64,000 bases of DNA from CAKZLS01 sp963701445 (GCA_963701445.1 CAVPAM010000047.1:66312-130311); one strand, 5' to 3'. Positions 1 through 9,936 are shown, numbered from the stretch's first letter. Program-made: numbers and translations. The notes: generated from the letters alone by a model not told the origin.

Positions 1-2
1 AA

Positions 3-3000
3 ACGCTCAGCGAACGCGAGCGGCGCTATAAAATGGCGGTCAACGGGACCAAGGACGGGCTTTGGGACCTGGATCTGGTCAAGGACAGGGCCTGGTATTC
101 GCCCGTCTGGGGATCCGTCATCGGTTTCGACGCAGAGGAGATGGAAGGCTACCGCTGGTCCGACCACGTGCATCCCTCGGACCTGCAGGGAGCCCGGCAA
201 AACATCGCGGCGCATTTCCAGGGTCACACGGAATTCTACGAAGCCATCTACCGGCACCGGCACAAGACCGGCAAATGGCTTTGGGTCGAGGCGCGCGGAT
301 CCTGCATTCGCGACAGCGACAACAAACCGGTGCGCTTCACCGGGAGAATGACCGACATCACGGGACGAATGCGCGCGGAAGCCACGTTGAGGAAGAGCCA
401 GATCAGCTTGGCGAACGCCCAACGCATCGCCCGTCTCGGCAACTGGGACCTGAACGTGGGCAAGAATGCGTTCACATGGTCCGACGAAATTTACCGGATC
501 TTCGGACGGATACCGCAATCCTCTCCCGCCGCCTACGACGATTTCCTGGACATCGTGCACGCGGACGACCGGCACAGGGTCCGCCGCGCGGTCGACGCGG
601 CCCTTTACAAAGAGGCGGAGTACGACCTCGAACACCGCATCGTCCGGCCGGACGGATCCATAAGGATCGTGCGCCAGCAGGGAGAAGTCACGTTCGACGA
701 CACCGGAAACCCGCTGAGAATGACCGGCACCGTCCAGGACATAACGGAGCGCAGGCTCGCCGAGCAAACCCTCCACGAGTTCGAGGAGCGCTTCAGGCAC
801 GCGTTCCAGACGAGCCCCGACGCGGTCACCATCAGCCGGCTGAAGGATGGCCTCCATGTGGATGTCAACGACGGCTTCACCAACCTCTCGGGTTACGAAA
901 AGGAAGACGTGCTCGACAGGAAGGCCGCCACGGTCGGGTTCTGGGCCGACTTGAAGGAACGCAAGCATCTGGTGGCCCGGCTGCGCAAGGAGGGCCAGGT
1001 CCGGAACATGGAGATCCAGGTCCGCCACAAGGACGGCCGGATCCTGACGGGCATGCTCTCCGCCAGCACGTTCATGCTGAACGGAGAGCCCCATATGCTG
1101 TCCATCGTCAGGGATGTCACCGAACTGAAGAGGGCGGAGGAGGAACTCAGAAAGCTGTGGCGGGCGGTCGAGCAAGGGGCCGCCGGCGTGTTCATCACCG
1201 ATACCGACGGAACCATCGAGTACGTCAATCCCAAGTTTACCGAGATGACCGGGTACAGCCGCGAGGAAGCGGTCGGCCGCAATCCGCGCGTGCTCAAGTC
1301 GGGCGAGGTGACCCGCGAGCAATACCGCAAGCTGTGGTCGACCATCCTGCGGGGCCGGGAATGGCGGGGAGAGCTCCGCAACCGGCGCAAGGACGGCACG
1401 ATCTACTGGGCCAACGCCTCCATTTCGCCGGTCAAGGATCCGCGCGGACGGGTGACCCATTTCATCGGAATTCAGGCAGACATCACGGTGCAAAAGGAGG
1501 CCGAGGAAAGGCTCCGGGCCAGCGAGGAGCGATTCCGGTGCCTTGGTCGAAAGTTCCGTTCTGGGAATCGTGATCGAGGACGAGGGCCGCCCACTTTTCG
1601 CCAATCAAACGTACGCCGACATTTTCGGTTATGATTCACCGGGAGAGATTCTGGCTCTCGGCTCTCTCGATGCCCTGTACACGCCGACCGACCTCATGCG
1701 CTCGAAACGGTACAGGAACGCGCGGCATCGAGGGGAGCATTCACCCCAGGAGTATGAGTTCCAGGGCCTAAAAAAGGACGGCTCCCTGATCTGGGTGCGG
1801 ACGCAGTTGAACCTCGTTCCCTGGAACGGGAGATCCGTGATCCAATCCACCGTGGTGGATATCACGCTCCGCAAGATCTACGAGGAGCGGCTTCACTATC
1901 AGGCGAACTTCGACGCGGTCACCGATCTCCCCAACCGGACGCTCGCGCTCGACCGGCTCAATGGCGCGGTCGCCCGCGCCCGGCGATACTCCCGCAAGGT
2001 CGGGATCCTGTTCATCGACCTGGATCACTTCAAGAAGATCAACGACACCATGGGGCACGCGCTCGGCGATGAGCTGCTGAAACAGAGTGCCCAGCGCATC
2101 ACGGCCTGCGTGCGCGAGGAGGATACGGTGGCCCGTCTGGGCGGTGACGAGTTCACGGTCATTCTTCCGGATATAAAGACCAGCAAGGACGCCGAATCCG
2201 TTGCCCGGAAGATCCTGACGTCCTTCAGCCGGCCCTTCGTCCTCGACGGCAACGAGGCGTTCGTGAGCACCAGCGTGGGGATAACGCTCTGCCCCGACGA
2301 CGGCCGCGACGCGGACCTGCTCATGCGCAACGCCGACGCCGCCATGTACCAGGCGAAGGAACAGGGACGCAATACGTTCAGGTTCTTCACGCCGAAACTG
2401 AACGAGCGCGCGCTCGAACGGATCCAGATGGAATCGCGGTTACGGCGGGCCCTCGATCGCAAGCAGCTGGCTCTGCACTACCAACCCCTGATCGACATCC
2501 GCTCGGGCCGGCTGATCGGCGCGGAAGCCTTGCTGCGCTGGCGGGATCCGGACATGGCGGCGGTAAAGACCGAGCACTTTATCCGCTTGGCGGAAGAAAC
2601 CGGCCTGATCGTCCCCATCGGCGAATGGGTCCTTCGCGCGGCCTGCAAACAGGCGCGGATCTGGAAATCCCGGGGGATCGAGAACCTGCGGGTGTCCGTG
2701 AACGTTTCCAGCCGCCAGTTCCGGGGAAAATCACTGGTCGATGCCGTCATCCATGCCCTCAACCGCAACCGCCTACCGCCCGATTGCCTCGAGCTGGAAA
2801 TCACCGAGGGTTTGCTGATGGACGATTCTCCCGAGACCAAATCGGCCATCCGCGACCTCGAGGCCCATGGCGTCAGGCTGGCCGTGGACGATTTCGGAAC
2901 CGGCTACTCCTCGCTCAGATACCTCAACCGGTTTCCCCTCGACACCTTGAAAATCGATCGCTCCTTCATCCGGGACATCATCGAGGACGGCGCGCACGCC

Positions 3001-3249
3001 CCTCTCGTCGAGGCCATCATCGCCATGGCCCATCGCCTCGAGCTCGGGGTCATCGCCGAGGGCGTGGAGACCAGGGAACAACTCGACTTCCTGAAGGCGC
3101 GCGGTTGCGACGTGGCGCAGGGCTTCCACTTCAGCCCAGCCTTGACCGCTCCGGACTTCGAGGCGTTTTTCCGAGGTTGGTCCGTCGACGGCATCACGTC
3201 AACCGGGAAGACGCCCCCCTCGCCGTCGCCCGCAACCCGCAATGGGTGA
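3..3249 (+). CDS. PAS-rich sensor with GGDEF and EAL domains (5' partial, frameshifted)
   Basis: A cyclic-di-GMP signalling protein with several PAS/PAC sensory repeats, then a diguanylate cyclase (GGDEF) and a phosphodiesterase (EAL) domain. The frame is already open at the left edge, so the N-terminus lies outside the window. PAS repeats fill about 30-1540, each ending in a PAC-like DITGR, DITER or DVTEL motif. After a frame change come another PAS, an intact GGDEF (2140-2154), EALLRW (from 2521) and DDFGTGYSS (near 2887). Both catalytic signatures are intact, so both activities are possible. One extra T at about 1539 breaks the frame; removing it restores the usual linker ERFRALVESSV. Convergent with mobB, overlapping it by about 56 bp. 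Confidence 0.88.
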
Positions 3250-3724
3250 TGATGAAGTCGGCGATCGCCGGTATGTCGTCGAGATCGAAAACCGGAATTC
3301 CCGCCGCCTCCAGGGGCGCGTCGCTGGCGATCGCGACAATGTTGGGATCGCCGGCGAACAGCGGCGGTTTCCCCAGCGCGGGCCGGTGGACCTCCAACTT
3401 GTCGTGCGTGTGCCTCTTGAACCCCTCCACAAGCACGAGGTCCACCGGGGCCATTCGTTCGATCAGTTCCTGGGGTGTCGGTTCCGGTCCGCCGCGCAAT
3501 TCGTGCATCAGCGTCCAGCGATTGGACGAAAGCAGAACCACTTCGCTGGCGCCCGCGGCGCGGTGACGGTAGCTGTCTTTCCCCGGGCGGTCCACGTCGA
3601 GATTGTGGTGGGCGTGCTTGATGGTGGAGACGGTCAGGCCGCGTCCGATCAGGTCCCGCAACATGGACTCCAGCAGGGTCGTCTTGCCGCTCCCGCTCCA
3701 CCCCGCCAAGCCGAACACCTTCAT
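3194..3724 (-). CDS. mobB: Molybdopterin-guanine dinucleotide biosynthesis adaptor MobB
   Basis: A GTP-binding P-loop protein that assists MobA in attaching GMP to molybdopterin (Mo- or W-pterin). A Walker A motif, GWSGSGKTTL, sits near the N-terminus. The MobB-type segment STIKHAHHN and the LVLVEGFK motif follow. About 176 residues is normal for the family. I chose the ATG at 3724, just before KVFGLAGW, because the upstream extension carries no conserved residues. It is the last gene of the leftward aor operon, 32 bp after the preceding small gene. That places pterin-cofactor maturation together with the tungsten aldehyde oxidoreductase. Its 3' end overlaps the convergent PAS/GGDEF/EAL gene. 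Confidence 0.88.
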   Translation of the reverse strand: MKVFGLAGWSGSGKTTLLESMLRDLIGRGLTVSTIKHAHHNLDVDRPGKDSYRHRAAGASEVVLLSSNRWTLMHELRGGPEPTPQELIERMAPVDLVLVEGFKRHTHDKLEVHRPALGKPPLFAGDPNIVAIASDAPLEAAGIPVFDLDDIPAIADFIITHCGLRATARGASSRLT

Positions 3725-3756
3725 GCCGTTACCCATCGATCCGGCCCGCGCCCATA

Positions 3757-4020
3757 TCATCCCCCTCCCCGCTGGAAGGCCCGGTCGAACCGGACGAGGG
3801 CGGCGTCGGCTTCGTCGGCGTCATAGCCGACGAATTCCAGGGATACGTGCGTCACCGGAAGCGTGAGCAGGGCGATCCTCCTCTGCGTTTCCGGTGAAAG
3901 CTCGATCTCCAGGCGCCGGGCTCCCTCGCCCGCCGTGATGCGATGGCCATCGATCCGAAAATCGCCATCCTCCAGCGCGCCGGGCAGAATCCGAAGGAAA
4001 TCCCGATGACTGATGGTCAT
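3757..4020 (-). CDS. Small uncharacterised protein in the aor operon
   Basis: An 87-residue protein starting MTISHRDFLRILPGAL and ending FDRAFQRGGG. I do not recognise a family. The sequence is soluble, acidic-basic mixed, with no cysteines, signal peptide or membrane segment. The ATG at 4020 follows the MoaD-like gene by 50 bp, and mobB begins 32 bp downstream, so it is very probably co-transcribed with aorABC. Position alone suggests a role in maturation or stability of the aldehyde oxidoreductase or its W-pterin cofactor; that is inference. The frame is also open upstream, but only from here does it have operon-like spacing and a plausible start. Confidence 0.6.
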   Translation of the reverse strand: MTISHRDFLRILPGALEDGDFRIDGHRITAGEGARRLEIELSPETQRRIALLTLPVTHVSLEFVGYDADEADAALVRFDRAFQRGGG

Positions 4021-4070
4021 TTCCTTGTGAACGAGGATGCCGCCGGCGCGGGCATTGCCGGGCATTCCGG

Positions 4071-4322
4071 TCAGCCGCCGGCGATCGGCGGCCAGATGGC
4101 AAGCGCGTCGTCCGGTTGGAGAACGCGGGTATCGCGTTCTCCGGGCGGAACGAAATGGCCATTCACCAGCACAAGATGACAATGCTCCATGGGCAGATTC
4201 AGGCGCCGGATGACATCCAAGGCGGTGGTCCCGTCGGCCACCTCGAGTTCGGCGGTGTTGTCCCGGTGGTTGGGTGGAAGGTAGCCCCCCAGCAGGGCGT
4301 AGAGCTTGACGGTGATCTTCAT
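4071..4322 (-). CDS. MoaD/ThiS-family sulfur carrier (AOR-associated)
   Basis: An 83-residue ubiquitin-fold protein (MKITVKLYALLGGYLPPN...) ending in the functional diglycine, WPPIAGG. MoaD proteins carry a C-terminal thiocarboxylate that supplies the dithiolene sulfur of molybdopterin. MoaD-like genes are regularly found beside aldehyde:ferredoxin oxidoreductase-type tungsten enzymes, where a dedicated role is suspected. It begins 9 bp after the aorC stop, in the same operon, so tight coupling with the enzyme is likely. It could equally be a general MoaD; no MoaE partner is visible in the window. Confidence 0.82.
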   Translation of the reverse strand: MKITVKLYALLGGYLPPNHRDNTAELEVADGTTALDVIRRLNLPMEHCHLVLVNGHFVPPGERDTRVLQPDDALAIWPPIAGG

Positions 4323-4331
4323 GGTCCGCCG

Positions 4332-5588
4332 TCACGCTCCCGCGCGGGCGACGTAGGCTTCCGCCACCCGGTGCGGATCCTCGGCCAGCCGCTTTTTCCA
4401 TGGCCCCAGGGAGACCTCGCCCTGGATCAGTCCCCGCAGGACGCCCACCCAGTCGGTGCGCCCCAGGCAGATGGCGCCCACCAGGTGATCGCCGTCGAAC
4501 TGAAGATTGATGTACTTGAACGCGTCCTCGTCCACCCGCTCCACCGAGTCGCCGCCATCGACGCCCCGCCACAGGCCGAACGAGACGGAGACCAAACCCA
4601 GGGTATCGAGAACGTTCATCACCACGCTTCCCTTGTAGCGGGCGCTGCCTCCCGCCATGTTCAGCGCCGCGATGCGTCCATGATCGGCCGCCGTCGGCTG
4701 AACCGCGTGGACCGCGACATCGCCGGTGGAAAAGTCGGGCCCCTCGGCCACGTCGCCGGCGGCATAGACATTGGGGCAATTGGTTCGAAGGAAATGATCC
4801 ACCAGCACGCCCTGGTCGGTCTCGATCCCACTGCCCGCCAGGAAACCCATGTTGGCGCGCACCCCGGCCGCGACGACCACCAGATGGGCCGTCGTGTGCT
4901 CGCCGTCGCCGAGATCGACGCGGAGCGTGCCGTGGTCGCCCGGGGCACCCGGCATACGGTCGATATTGGTGATGCTCGTTGAGGTCAGCACCCGGACGCC
5001 CTTGGCCTCGCACCAACGCTTGAGCATGCCGCCGGCGACCTCGTTCAGCATCCTCGGCACCATGCGGTCGCCCATCTCCACCACGGTCAGGGAAACGCCG
5101 CGCGCCACCAGCGATTCCAATATGATGCACCCGATGAAACCGGCTCCCAGAAGCACCACGCGGGACCCGGGCTCCGCCAGGCGGATGATCGCGCGGGCGT
5201 CCTCGAGCGTCCAGCACGCATGGACACCCGGCAGGTCGAGACCGTTTATGGGCGGGCGGATGGCACTGGCGCCGGTGGCCAGCAGCAACCGGTCGAACGA
5301 CAGGGTTTCGCCGCCCTTGAGGTCCAGCCGGCCCTGGGCGGGCGAAAGCCCCTCGACCCAGCCAGGGCGAACGTCGATGCCCAGGCCGTCGTAGTAGCCC
5401 CGTGTCTTGCGGAGATGGGTTCCCGCCTCGTCGATGTTTCCGGTCAGATAATACGGAATGGCCATCCGCGAATACGGTGGGCCTTCCTCTCCATGCAGCA
5501 GAACCACCTCGGACCGGGGGTCCGCCTTGCGCAGGGTCTCGGCGGCGATCACCCCCGCCGGACCCGCTCCCGCGATAACATGGCGCAT
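4332..5588 (-). CDS. aorC: AOR flavoprotein subunit, FAD/NAD-dependent oxidoreductase (AorC-like)
   Basis: A pyridine nucleotide-disulfide-type flavoprotein of 418 residues. An FAD-binding GxGxxG motif lies at the N-terminus (AGAGPAGVIAAE), ATGASAIRP follows, an NAD-binding motif VVLLGAGFIG lies mid-protein, and a second FAD motif reads YAAGDVAEG. In the characterised AorABC enzymes of Aromatoleum/Thauera type, the equivalent subunit carries FAD and lets the tungsten enzyme reduce NAD+. It lies 69 bp downstream of aorB and 9 bp upstream of the MoaD-like gene. The start at 5588 is the ATG after an in-frame TTG. The assignment as AorC rests mainly on gene order with aorA and aorB. Confidence 0.83.
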   Translation of the reverse strand: MRHVIAGAGPAGVIAAETLRKADPRSEVVLLHGEEGPPYSRMAIPYYLTGNIDEAGTHLRKTRGYYDGLGIDVRPGWVEGLSPAQGRLDLKGGETLSFDRLLLATGASAIRPPINGLDLPGVHACWTLEDARAIIRLAEPGSRVVLLGAGFIGCIILESLVARGVSLTVVEMGDRMVPRMLNEVAGGMLKRWCEAKGVRVLTSTSITNIDRMPGAPGDHGTLRVDLGDGEHTTAHLVVVAAGVRANMGFLAGSGIETDQGVLVDHFLRTNCPNVYAAGDVAEGPDFSTGDVAVHAVQPTAADHGRIAALNMAGGSARYKGSVVMNVLDTLGLVSVSFGLWRGVDGGDSVERVDEDAFKYINLQFDGDHLVGAICLGRTDWVGVLRGLIQGEVSLGPWKKRLAEDPHRVAEAYVARAGA

Positions 5589-5657
5589 CAAATCACTCCC
5601 ACCCCCTTAAGAAAAACATATGGCGGCGAGACATCGAAAGCCCGCCCGGGCCACCAT

Positions 5658-7505
5658 TCATAGGCTGAGCCGATGCATGGTTTCGTTGGTGGGGATGCCG
5701 TCGGGGGTCCAGCCGCGGAGCTGGTAGTATTCCGGCAGCATCTTGTCGAGGCCGTTGACCAGGCCCTTGGCCGGGCCCGTCTTCGCCGCTTCCTTGAGCA
5801 GGCGCTTGGGCAGCGTGTCGTCCTTGCCGGTGAACCCGGCGTCCAGGTTGTACTTGCGCTCCATGTTCCAGATGCGCTCGCCAACCTCCAGAAGCCGCTC
5901 CGTCGTCCACGACCCCTCGCACGCCGCGTCGATCTGCGGCGCGATGTCGTCCAGCGTCCACGCGAACGTGGTGAACACGCAGATCCCCGCCGAGTCCACC
6001 GCCGCCGTCGCGTCCTGGAACGCCTTCACCAGGCCCGCCTTGCCCTCCGTGCCCAGCGGATCGGTCTTCTCCGGGATCCCCAGGATCTCCGACGCCACCG
6101 TGTAGCCGCGAAGGTGGCACGCGCCGCGGTTGGACGTGGCGTAGGTCAGCCCCATCCCCTGGATGCCGCGCGAATCATACGCCGGGAACTCCTGGCCCTT
6201 GACCTGCATGGCCAGATCGGGGTGGCCGTACTTCTCGCACAGCAGCTTCGAGCCGAGCCCGATCTCCGCGCCGAAGCCCTCGCCCCGGCCGGTCAGCTCG
6301 GCGAGGTCGGTCAGCGCCTTGGCGCTGCCGAACGCGACCTCGATCCCGCCCGTCTCCTTGGTGGTGATCACGCCCATCTCGAACAGCTCCATGGCCGCGC
6401 CCACCGTGGCACCGAACGAGATCGGGTCGAACCCCTGCTCGTTGCAGATGAAGTTGGCGAAGGTGCAGGCGTCCAGGTCGTTCACCCCCGTGGCCGCCCC
6501 CAGCGCCCACGCCGCCTCGTATTCAAGACCACCGGACGCCTTCTGGTATTGCGGACGGTCCACCACCGTATAATGCGTCCGCTCGATCGCCGACACCCGG
6601 CCGCACGCGATGGTGCACGCGAAACACGCCTGGTTGGTGATCAGGTTCGACTTGCCGTCGCTCGCCCGCTTCGCGGCCATCGCCTCCGCCGATATGGCGT
6701 GCGCGCCCTCGAACTGAACGTCCCTGTGATTGCGCGTCGGCAAGGAGCCCGTCTCGTTGATCACGTTCATCAGCACCTGCGTGCCGAACGCCGGAAGGCC
6801 CTGGCCCGTCACCGCGTTGTCGGCCAGAACCTTCTTGCCCGCCTCCGCCGCCGCCAGGAACGCCGGCGCGTCCTTCACCCGAACCCCCAGCGTGCCCCGG
6901 ATCGCCACCGCCTTCAGGTTCTTCGAGCCCATCACCGTGCCCACGCCCGAACGGCCCGCCGCCCGGTGCATGTCGTTGACGATGCACGCGTACTTCACGC
7001 CCTTCTCGCCCGACACCCCGATCGACGCCACCCGGATCAGCGGATCCTGGTGCCTGGCCTTGATGTGCTCCTCGGTGTGCCACACCGACGTGCCCCAGAT
7101 CTCGCCCGCGTCCAGCAACCGGGCGTCGCCGTTCTGCAACAGCAGGTAAACCGGCTTCGGCGACTTGCCCTCGAAGATGATCATGTCGTAACCGGCGTTC
7201 TTCATCTCGTTGCCGAAGAACCCGCCCGAGTTCGAACACGCGATGGCGCCCGTCAGCGCCCCCTTGGTGATCACCGAATAGCGGCCCGCCGTCGACGCGC
7301 ACGTCCCGGTCAGCGGCCCCGTCGCCATGATCATCTTGTTGTCCGGCGACAGCGGATCCACCCGCGGGTCCGTCTCCTCAACCAGGTACTTGGTGGCCAG
7401 TCCGCGCTGTCCAAGATACTGCCGCGCCCACTCCATGTTGAGCGGCTCGTCGACGCAGGTGCCCTTGTCCAGGTCCACCCGCAAAACCTTCCTTGCCCAT
7501 GCCAT
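5658..7505 (-). CDS. aorB: Tungsten aldehyde oxidoreductase catalytic subunit (AOR family, AorB-like)
   Basis: The catalytic W-bispterin subunit that oxidises aldehydes to carboxylic acids (or the reverse). At 615 residues it matches the family length. The [4Fe-4S] ligands are visible as C294-x2-C297-x3-C301, with the distant fourth cysteine C509 in GICVFTTF, the same spacing as archaeal AORs. The N-terminus contains the AOR pattern of GRYSV, GFFGNEMK and the SGKSP-like EGKSPKPVYL. It sits 15 bp downstream of aorA, which encodes a four-cluster ferredoxin subunit, and upstream of the FAD subunit. This is the facultative-bacterial AorABC arrangement rather than a single-subunit archaeal AOR. 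Substrate cannot be read from sequence. Confidence 0.93.
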   Translation of the reverse strand: MAWARKVLRVDLDKGTCVDEPLNMEWARQYLGQRGLATKYLVEETDPRVDPLSPDNKMIMATGPLTGTCASTAGRYSVITKGALTGAIACSNSGGFFGNEMKNAGYDMIIFEGKSPKPVYLLLQNGDARLLDAGEIWGTSVWHTEEHIKARHQDPLIRVASIGVSGEKGVKYACIVNDMHRAAGRSGVGTVMGSKNLKAVAIRGTLGVRVKDAPAFLAAAEAGKKVLADNAVTGQGLPAFGTQVLMNVINETGSLPTRNHRDVQFEGAHAISAEAMAAKRASDGKSNLITNQACFACTIACGRVSAIERTHYTVVDRPQYQKASGGLEYEAAWALGAATGVNDLDACTFANFICNEQGFDPISFGATVGAAMELFEMGVITTKETGGIEVAFGSAKALTDLAELTGRGEGFGAEIGLGSKLLCEKYGHPDLAMQVKGQEFPAYDSRGIQGMGLTYATSNRGACHLRGYTVASEILGIPEKTDPLGTEGKAGLVKAFQDATAAVDSAGICVFTTFAWTLDDIAPQIDAACEGSWTTERLLEVGERIWNMERKYNLDAGFTGKDDTLPKRLLKEAAKTGPAKGLVNGLDKMLPEYYQLRGWTPDGIPTNETMHRLSL

Positions 7506-7520
7506 GTCCCGTCCTCCCCG

Positions 7521-8006
7521 TCAGGCCGACGCCGAGGCGCCGGCGCCCGCGTCCGTCCTCGCCGCCCATTGACGCATCCGCTCCAGACCCGTCCAGTTGG
7601 CGTCGATATACGTGATCGCACCGGTCGGACACGCCTTCGCGCACGCCGGATCGCCGCCGCAAAGGTCGCACTTCATCACCTTGCCCGAATCCGCGTTGTA
7701 GTTCACCGTCCCGAACGGACACGCGATGGTGCATACCTTGCAGCCCACGCACAGATCGTCGGACACGATCTTCGCCCCCGTCGACCGGTCCAGCGAAATC
7801 GCGTCCACCGGACACGCGTGCATGCACCACGCCTCCGCGCACTGCGTGCACGTGTAGGGCACAAACCGGCCCTCGTCGTGAAACGCGAACACCTTGATCC
7901 GAGACTTCGCCGGATTGAACGCCCCCTCGTTGACGTACGAACACGCCATCTCGCATTGAAGGCAATCCGTGCACTTGCCCGGATCAATGTGCAGTGATTT
8001 CATCAT
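7521..8006 (-). CDS. aorA: AOR electron-transfer subunit, four [4Fe-4S] ferredoxin (AorA-like)
   Basis: A polyferredoxin of about 161 residues with sixteen cysteines in four groups: CTDCLQCEMAC, CTQCAEAWCMHAC, CVGCKVCTIAC and CDLCGGDPACAKAC. This predicts four [4Fe-4S] clusters, as in the HycB/DmsB-like family. It would conduct electrons from the tungsten subunit to the FAD subunit. It is the first gene of the operon, 15 bp before aorB. Tandem ATG codons occur at 8006 and 8003; a GGAGGAG Shine-Dalgarno ends 6-7 bases upstream of 8006, which fixes the start there rather than at a further upstream ATG. No signal peptide is present, so it acts in the cytoplasm. Confidence 0.9.
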   Translation of the reverse strand: MMKSLHIDPGKCTDCLQCEMACSYVNEGAFNPAKSRIKVFAFHDEGRFVPYTCTQCAEAWCMHACPVDAISLDRSTGAKIVSDDLCVGCKVCTIACPFGTVNYNADSGKVMKCDLCGGDPACAKACPTGAITYIDANWTGLERMRQWAARTDAGAGASASA

Positions 8007-8226
8007 CGATGTCTCCTCCCCGAGCATCACCGCTCGAGCTCGTTACGCCGGCTTGGGATTTTCATATGGGAAACGACGGATATGCGTGAAAGATGGATCA
8101 CGGTTCGAGCGCCTCCCAACGCCCCGACGCCTTGTCTGTTTGATTTGCGTCCAAAAAGAACGTAGCAATATGGCCAATCTTGCGCAATTCTTTCACAAGG
8201 CACACGGACCAACGGAACGAGGCGCC

Positions 8227-8562
8227 ATGGAGCAACAGACCAACCACGCCGGCATCGGGCACAACGTCCAGGGCCTTATCGTCACGGTGGAGGTGCGTTT
8301 ATTCAACAGCCTTGCACGTTTCGGCGGGCGGGAAGGATTCCGCCGCAAGCTGTCTTTGCCGGCCGGAAGCACCGTCGGCGACATCCTCCGCCAGCTTGGC
8401 GTTCCGGCGGCCGAAGTCTTTCTTGCGCTGCGCAACGGCCGCGACGTCACCCCCAGCCTGTATTCGGCCCTCAACACCGAAAAGGCCGTGGACGACGGCG
8501 ACATCATCGCCCTCTCCGGCCCCGTCCCCTACAGCTGGGGCTACGGCTCGGCAGTGGTGTAA
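8227..8562 (+). CDS. MoaD/ThiS-like protein without the C-terminal diglycine, divergent from aorA
   Basis: A 111-residue protein starting MEQQTNHAGIGHN. The second half is a recognisable MoaD/ThiS ubiquitin fold (VRLFNSLARFGG..., LPAGSTVGDILRQLGV, DGDIIALSGPVP). It ends SWGYGSAVV, so the GG tail that is activated as a thiocarboxylate is absent. It may therefore be a non-catalytic homologue, a scaffold, or processed at an internal glycine. It is transcribed away from aorA across a gap of about 220 bp that must hold both promoters. An alternative start at 8170 adds 19 residues. Convergent with mgtE downstream. Confidence 0.75.
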   Translation: MEQQTNHAGIGHNVQGLIVTVEVRLFNSLARFGGREGFRRKLSLPAGSTVGDILRQLGVPAAEVFLALRNGRDVTPSLYSALNTEKAVDDGDIIALSGPVPYSWGYGSAVV

Positions 8563-8619
8563 GGATCTCTCTGCTTCCGCCTAGCCCGCGGAACGGTTGA
8601 TATTCAGATCGGCCTGGCT

Positions 8620-9936
8620 CTATTCCAGCATGCCTTGCAGCAGTGTCGCGATCCCCAGGAACGAAAAGAAACCGGCTACGTCGGTGACCGTCGTAAGCAC
8701 GATGGACGATGATTGAGCGGGATCCTGTCCCAAGCGCTTCAGGACAATGGGAACGAGCGCGCCGGCGGCGCCGGCGGTGACCATGGACAGCACCATCGAC
8801 ATGGCGATGACGGCGCACAGGCCCAAACTGCCACTCCACACGTACACTCCGATGCCGCACGTCAGCGCGATCCCGAGACCATTCAGAAGGCCGGCCACCG
8901 TCTCTTTCGACAGGACCCTGAGCCAGTGGCCAGTTCCGATCTCGCGAAGCGCTAGACCGCGCATTGTTACGGCAAGCGCCTGAGCACCCGCGTTTCCCGA
9001 TTGACCCGCCACAACCGGCAGCAAGACGGCGAGCGCCGTGAACCGGGAAATGGTGTCCTCGAACAGGGCAACCACCGAAGCGGCGAGAAACGCCGTCAAC
9101 AGATTGATCTGAAGCCACGGCAACCGCTTTCGAACGGCGAAGAAACTGCTCGAAAGCGCGCGCTCGTCCTTGCTGGCGCCCACCATGGTCTGCATGTCGA
9201 CACTCGCCTCTTCCGCGACCGCCTCGACCAATCCGGTCGGCCGGATCAATCCGAGCAGCCGGCCGTCAATGTCGATCACCGGCAATTCTTCCAGTTTCAG
9301 TGTGTTGAGCTTATCGACGACTTCTTCTCGGGGATCGGTTCCGGTCACCACGGCAACCGGGGGGCGCGCCAGCAATTCAAGGGGCTCATCGACGTTGGCC
9401 AATGCCAGGGTCTCGATCGGCACGCGGGACATCAACCGATTGGCATCGTCGACAATGAGCAGTTGCCTGGTCGGTCTACCGCGCATCCGGCGTAGACGGC
9501 GCAAGGCGTTCTCGACGGTCGTATCGCCCCGGAACGCCAGGATTTTTGTATCCATCAGCGATCCGGCGCTGTCGGGCGGATATGTCATCAGTTGACGGAA
9601 CTCGCCGGCCAGGCTTTCCGGCAGCGACTCCAACAGGCTTTCCTGGCGCTCCGTGGGCAGTCGACTGATCATAACCGCCGATCGGCCTCGATCCATTTCG
9701 TCTAGCAGGGCATTGGCCGCTTTGGTGGGCAGCAAATCGAAGATCATCGCCGCCACGCCAGGAAGCAAGGCCTCCCAAACAAGCGACACCTTCGCGGGGG
9801 GCTGTTTGGCGAGCACCCGCGCCATGTTTTCGGCGGGCAAGGTTTCCATTTGTTTCGCCGCCTCCCTCGGAAAATCGAACAGGAACTGCTGAGCCAAAGC
9901 GTCGGCCGCCGTGGAAGAAGCAACCGCCATGGTCAT
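8620..9936 (-). CDS. mgtE: Magnesium transporter MgtE
   Basis: A Mg2+ channel of about 438 residues. An MgtE_N superhelical domain (roughly residues 20-140) is followed by two CBS domains, then a membrane domain with about five helices including the signature PVVAGQSGNAGAQALAV. The start at 9936 overlaps the stop of the upstream CBS gene as ATGA, and AAGGAG lies just upstream, so translation is probably coupled; ATG 9930 is an alternative. It is the last gene of a three-gene leftward operon with a MscS-like channel and a soluble MgtE_N/CBS protein. In the family, the N and CBS domains gate the pore in response to intracellular Mg2+. Confidence 0.92.
   Translation of the reverse strand: MTMAVASSTAADALAQQFLFDFPREAAKQMETLPAENMARVLAKQPPAKVSLVWEALLPGVAAMIFDLLPTKAANALLDEMDRGRSAVMISRLPTERQESLLESLPESLAGEFRQLMTYPPDSAGSLMDTKILAFRGDTTVENALRRLRRMRGRPTRQLLIVDDANRLMSRVPIETLALANVDEPLELLARPPVAVVTGTDPREEVVDKLNTLKLEELPVIDIDGRLLGLIRPTGLVEAVAEEASVDMQTMVGASKDERALSSSFFAVRKRLPWLQINLLTAFLAASVVALFEDTISRFTALAVLLPVVAGQSGNAGAQALAVTMRGLALREIGTGHWLRVLSKETVAGLLNGLGIALTCGIGVYVWSGSLGLCAVIAMSMVLSMVTAGAAGALVPIVLKRLGQDPAQSSSIVLTTVTDVAGFFSFLGIATLLQGMLE

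Noticed and set aside
5673..7997. 774-residue open frame on the plus strand opposite aorB/aorA
   Set aside because: It is rich in Arg, His and Pro, has no domain, and lies exactly antisense to the well-supported aor genes. Long antisense frames are common in GC-rich DNA.
8007..8226. Moco/Tuco riboswitch between aorA and the divergent MoaD-like gene
   Set aside because: The spacing would permit one, but I could not make out the conserved stems by eye and cannot support the call.
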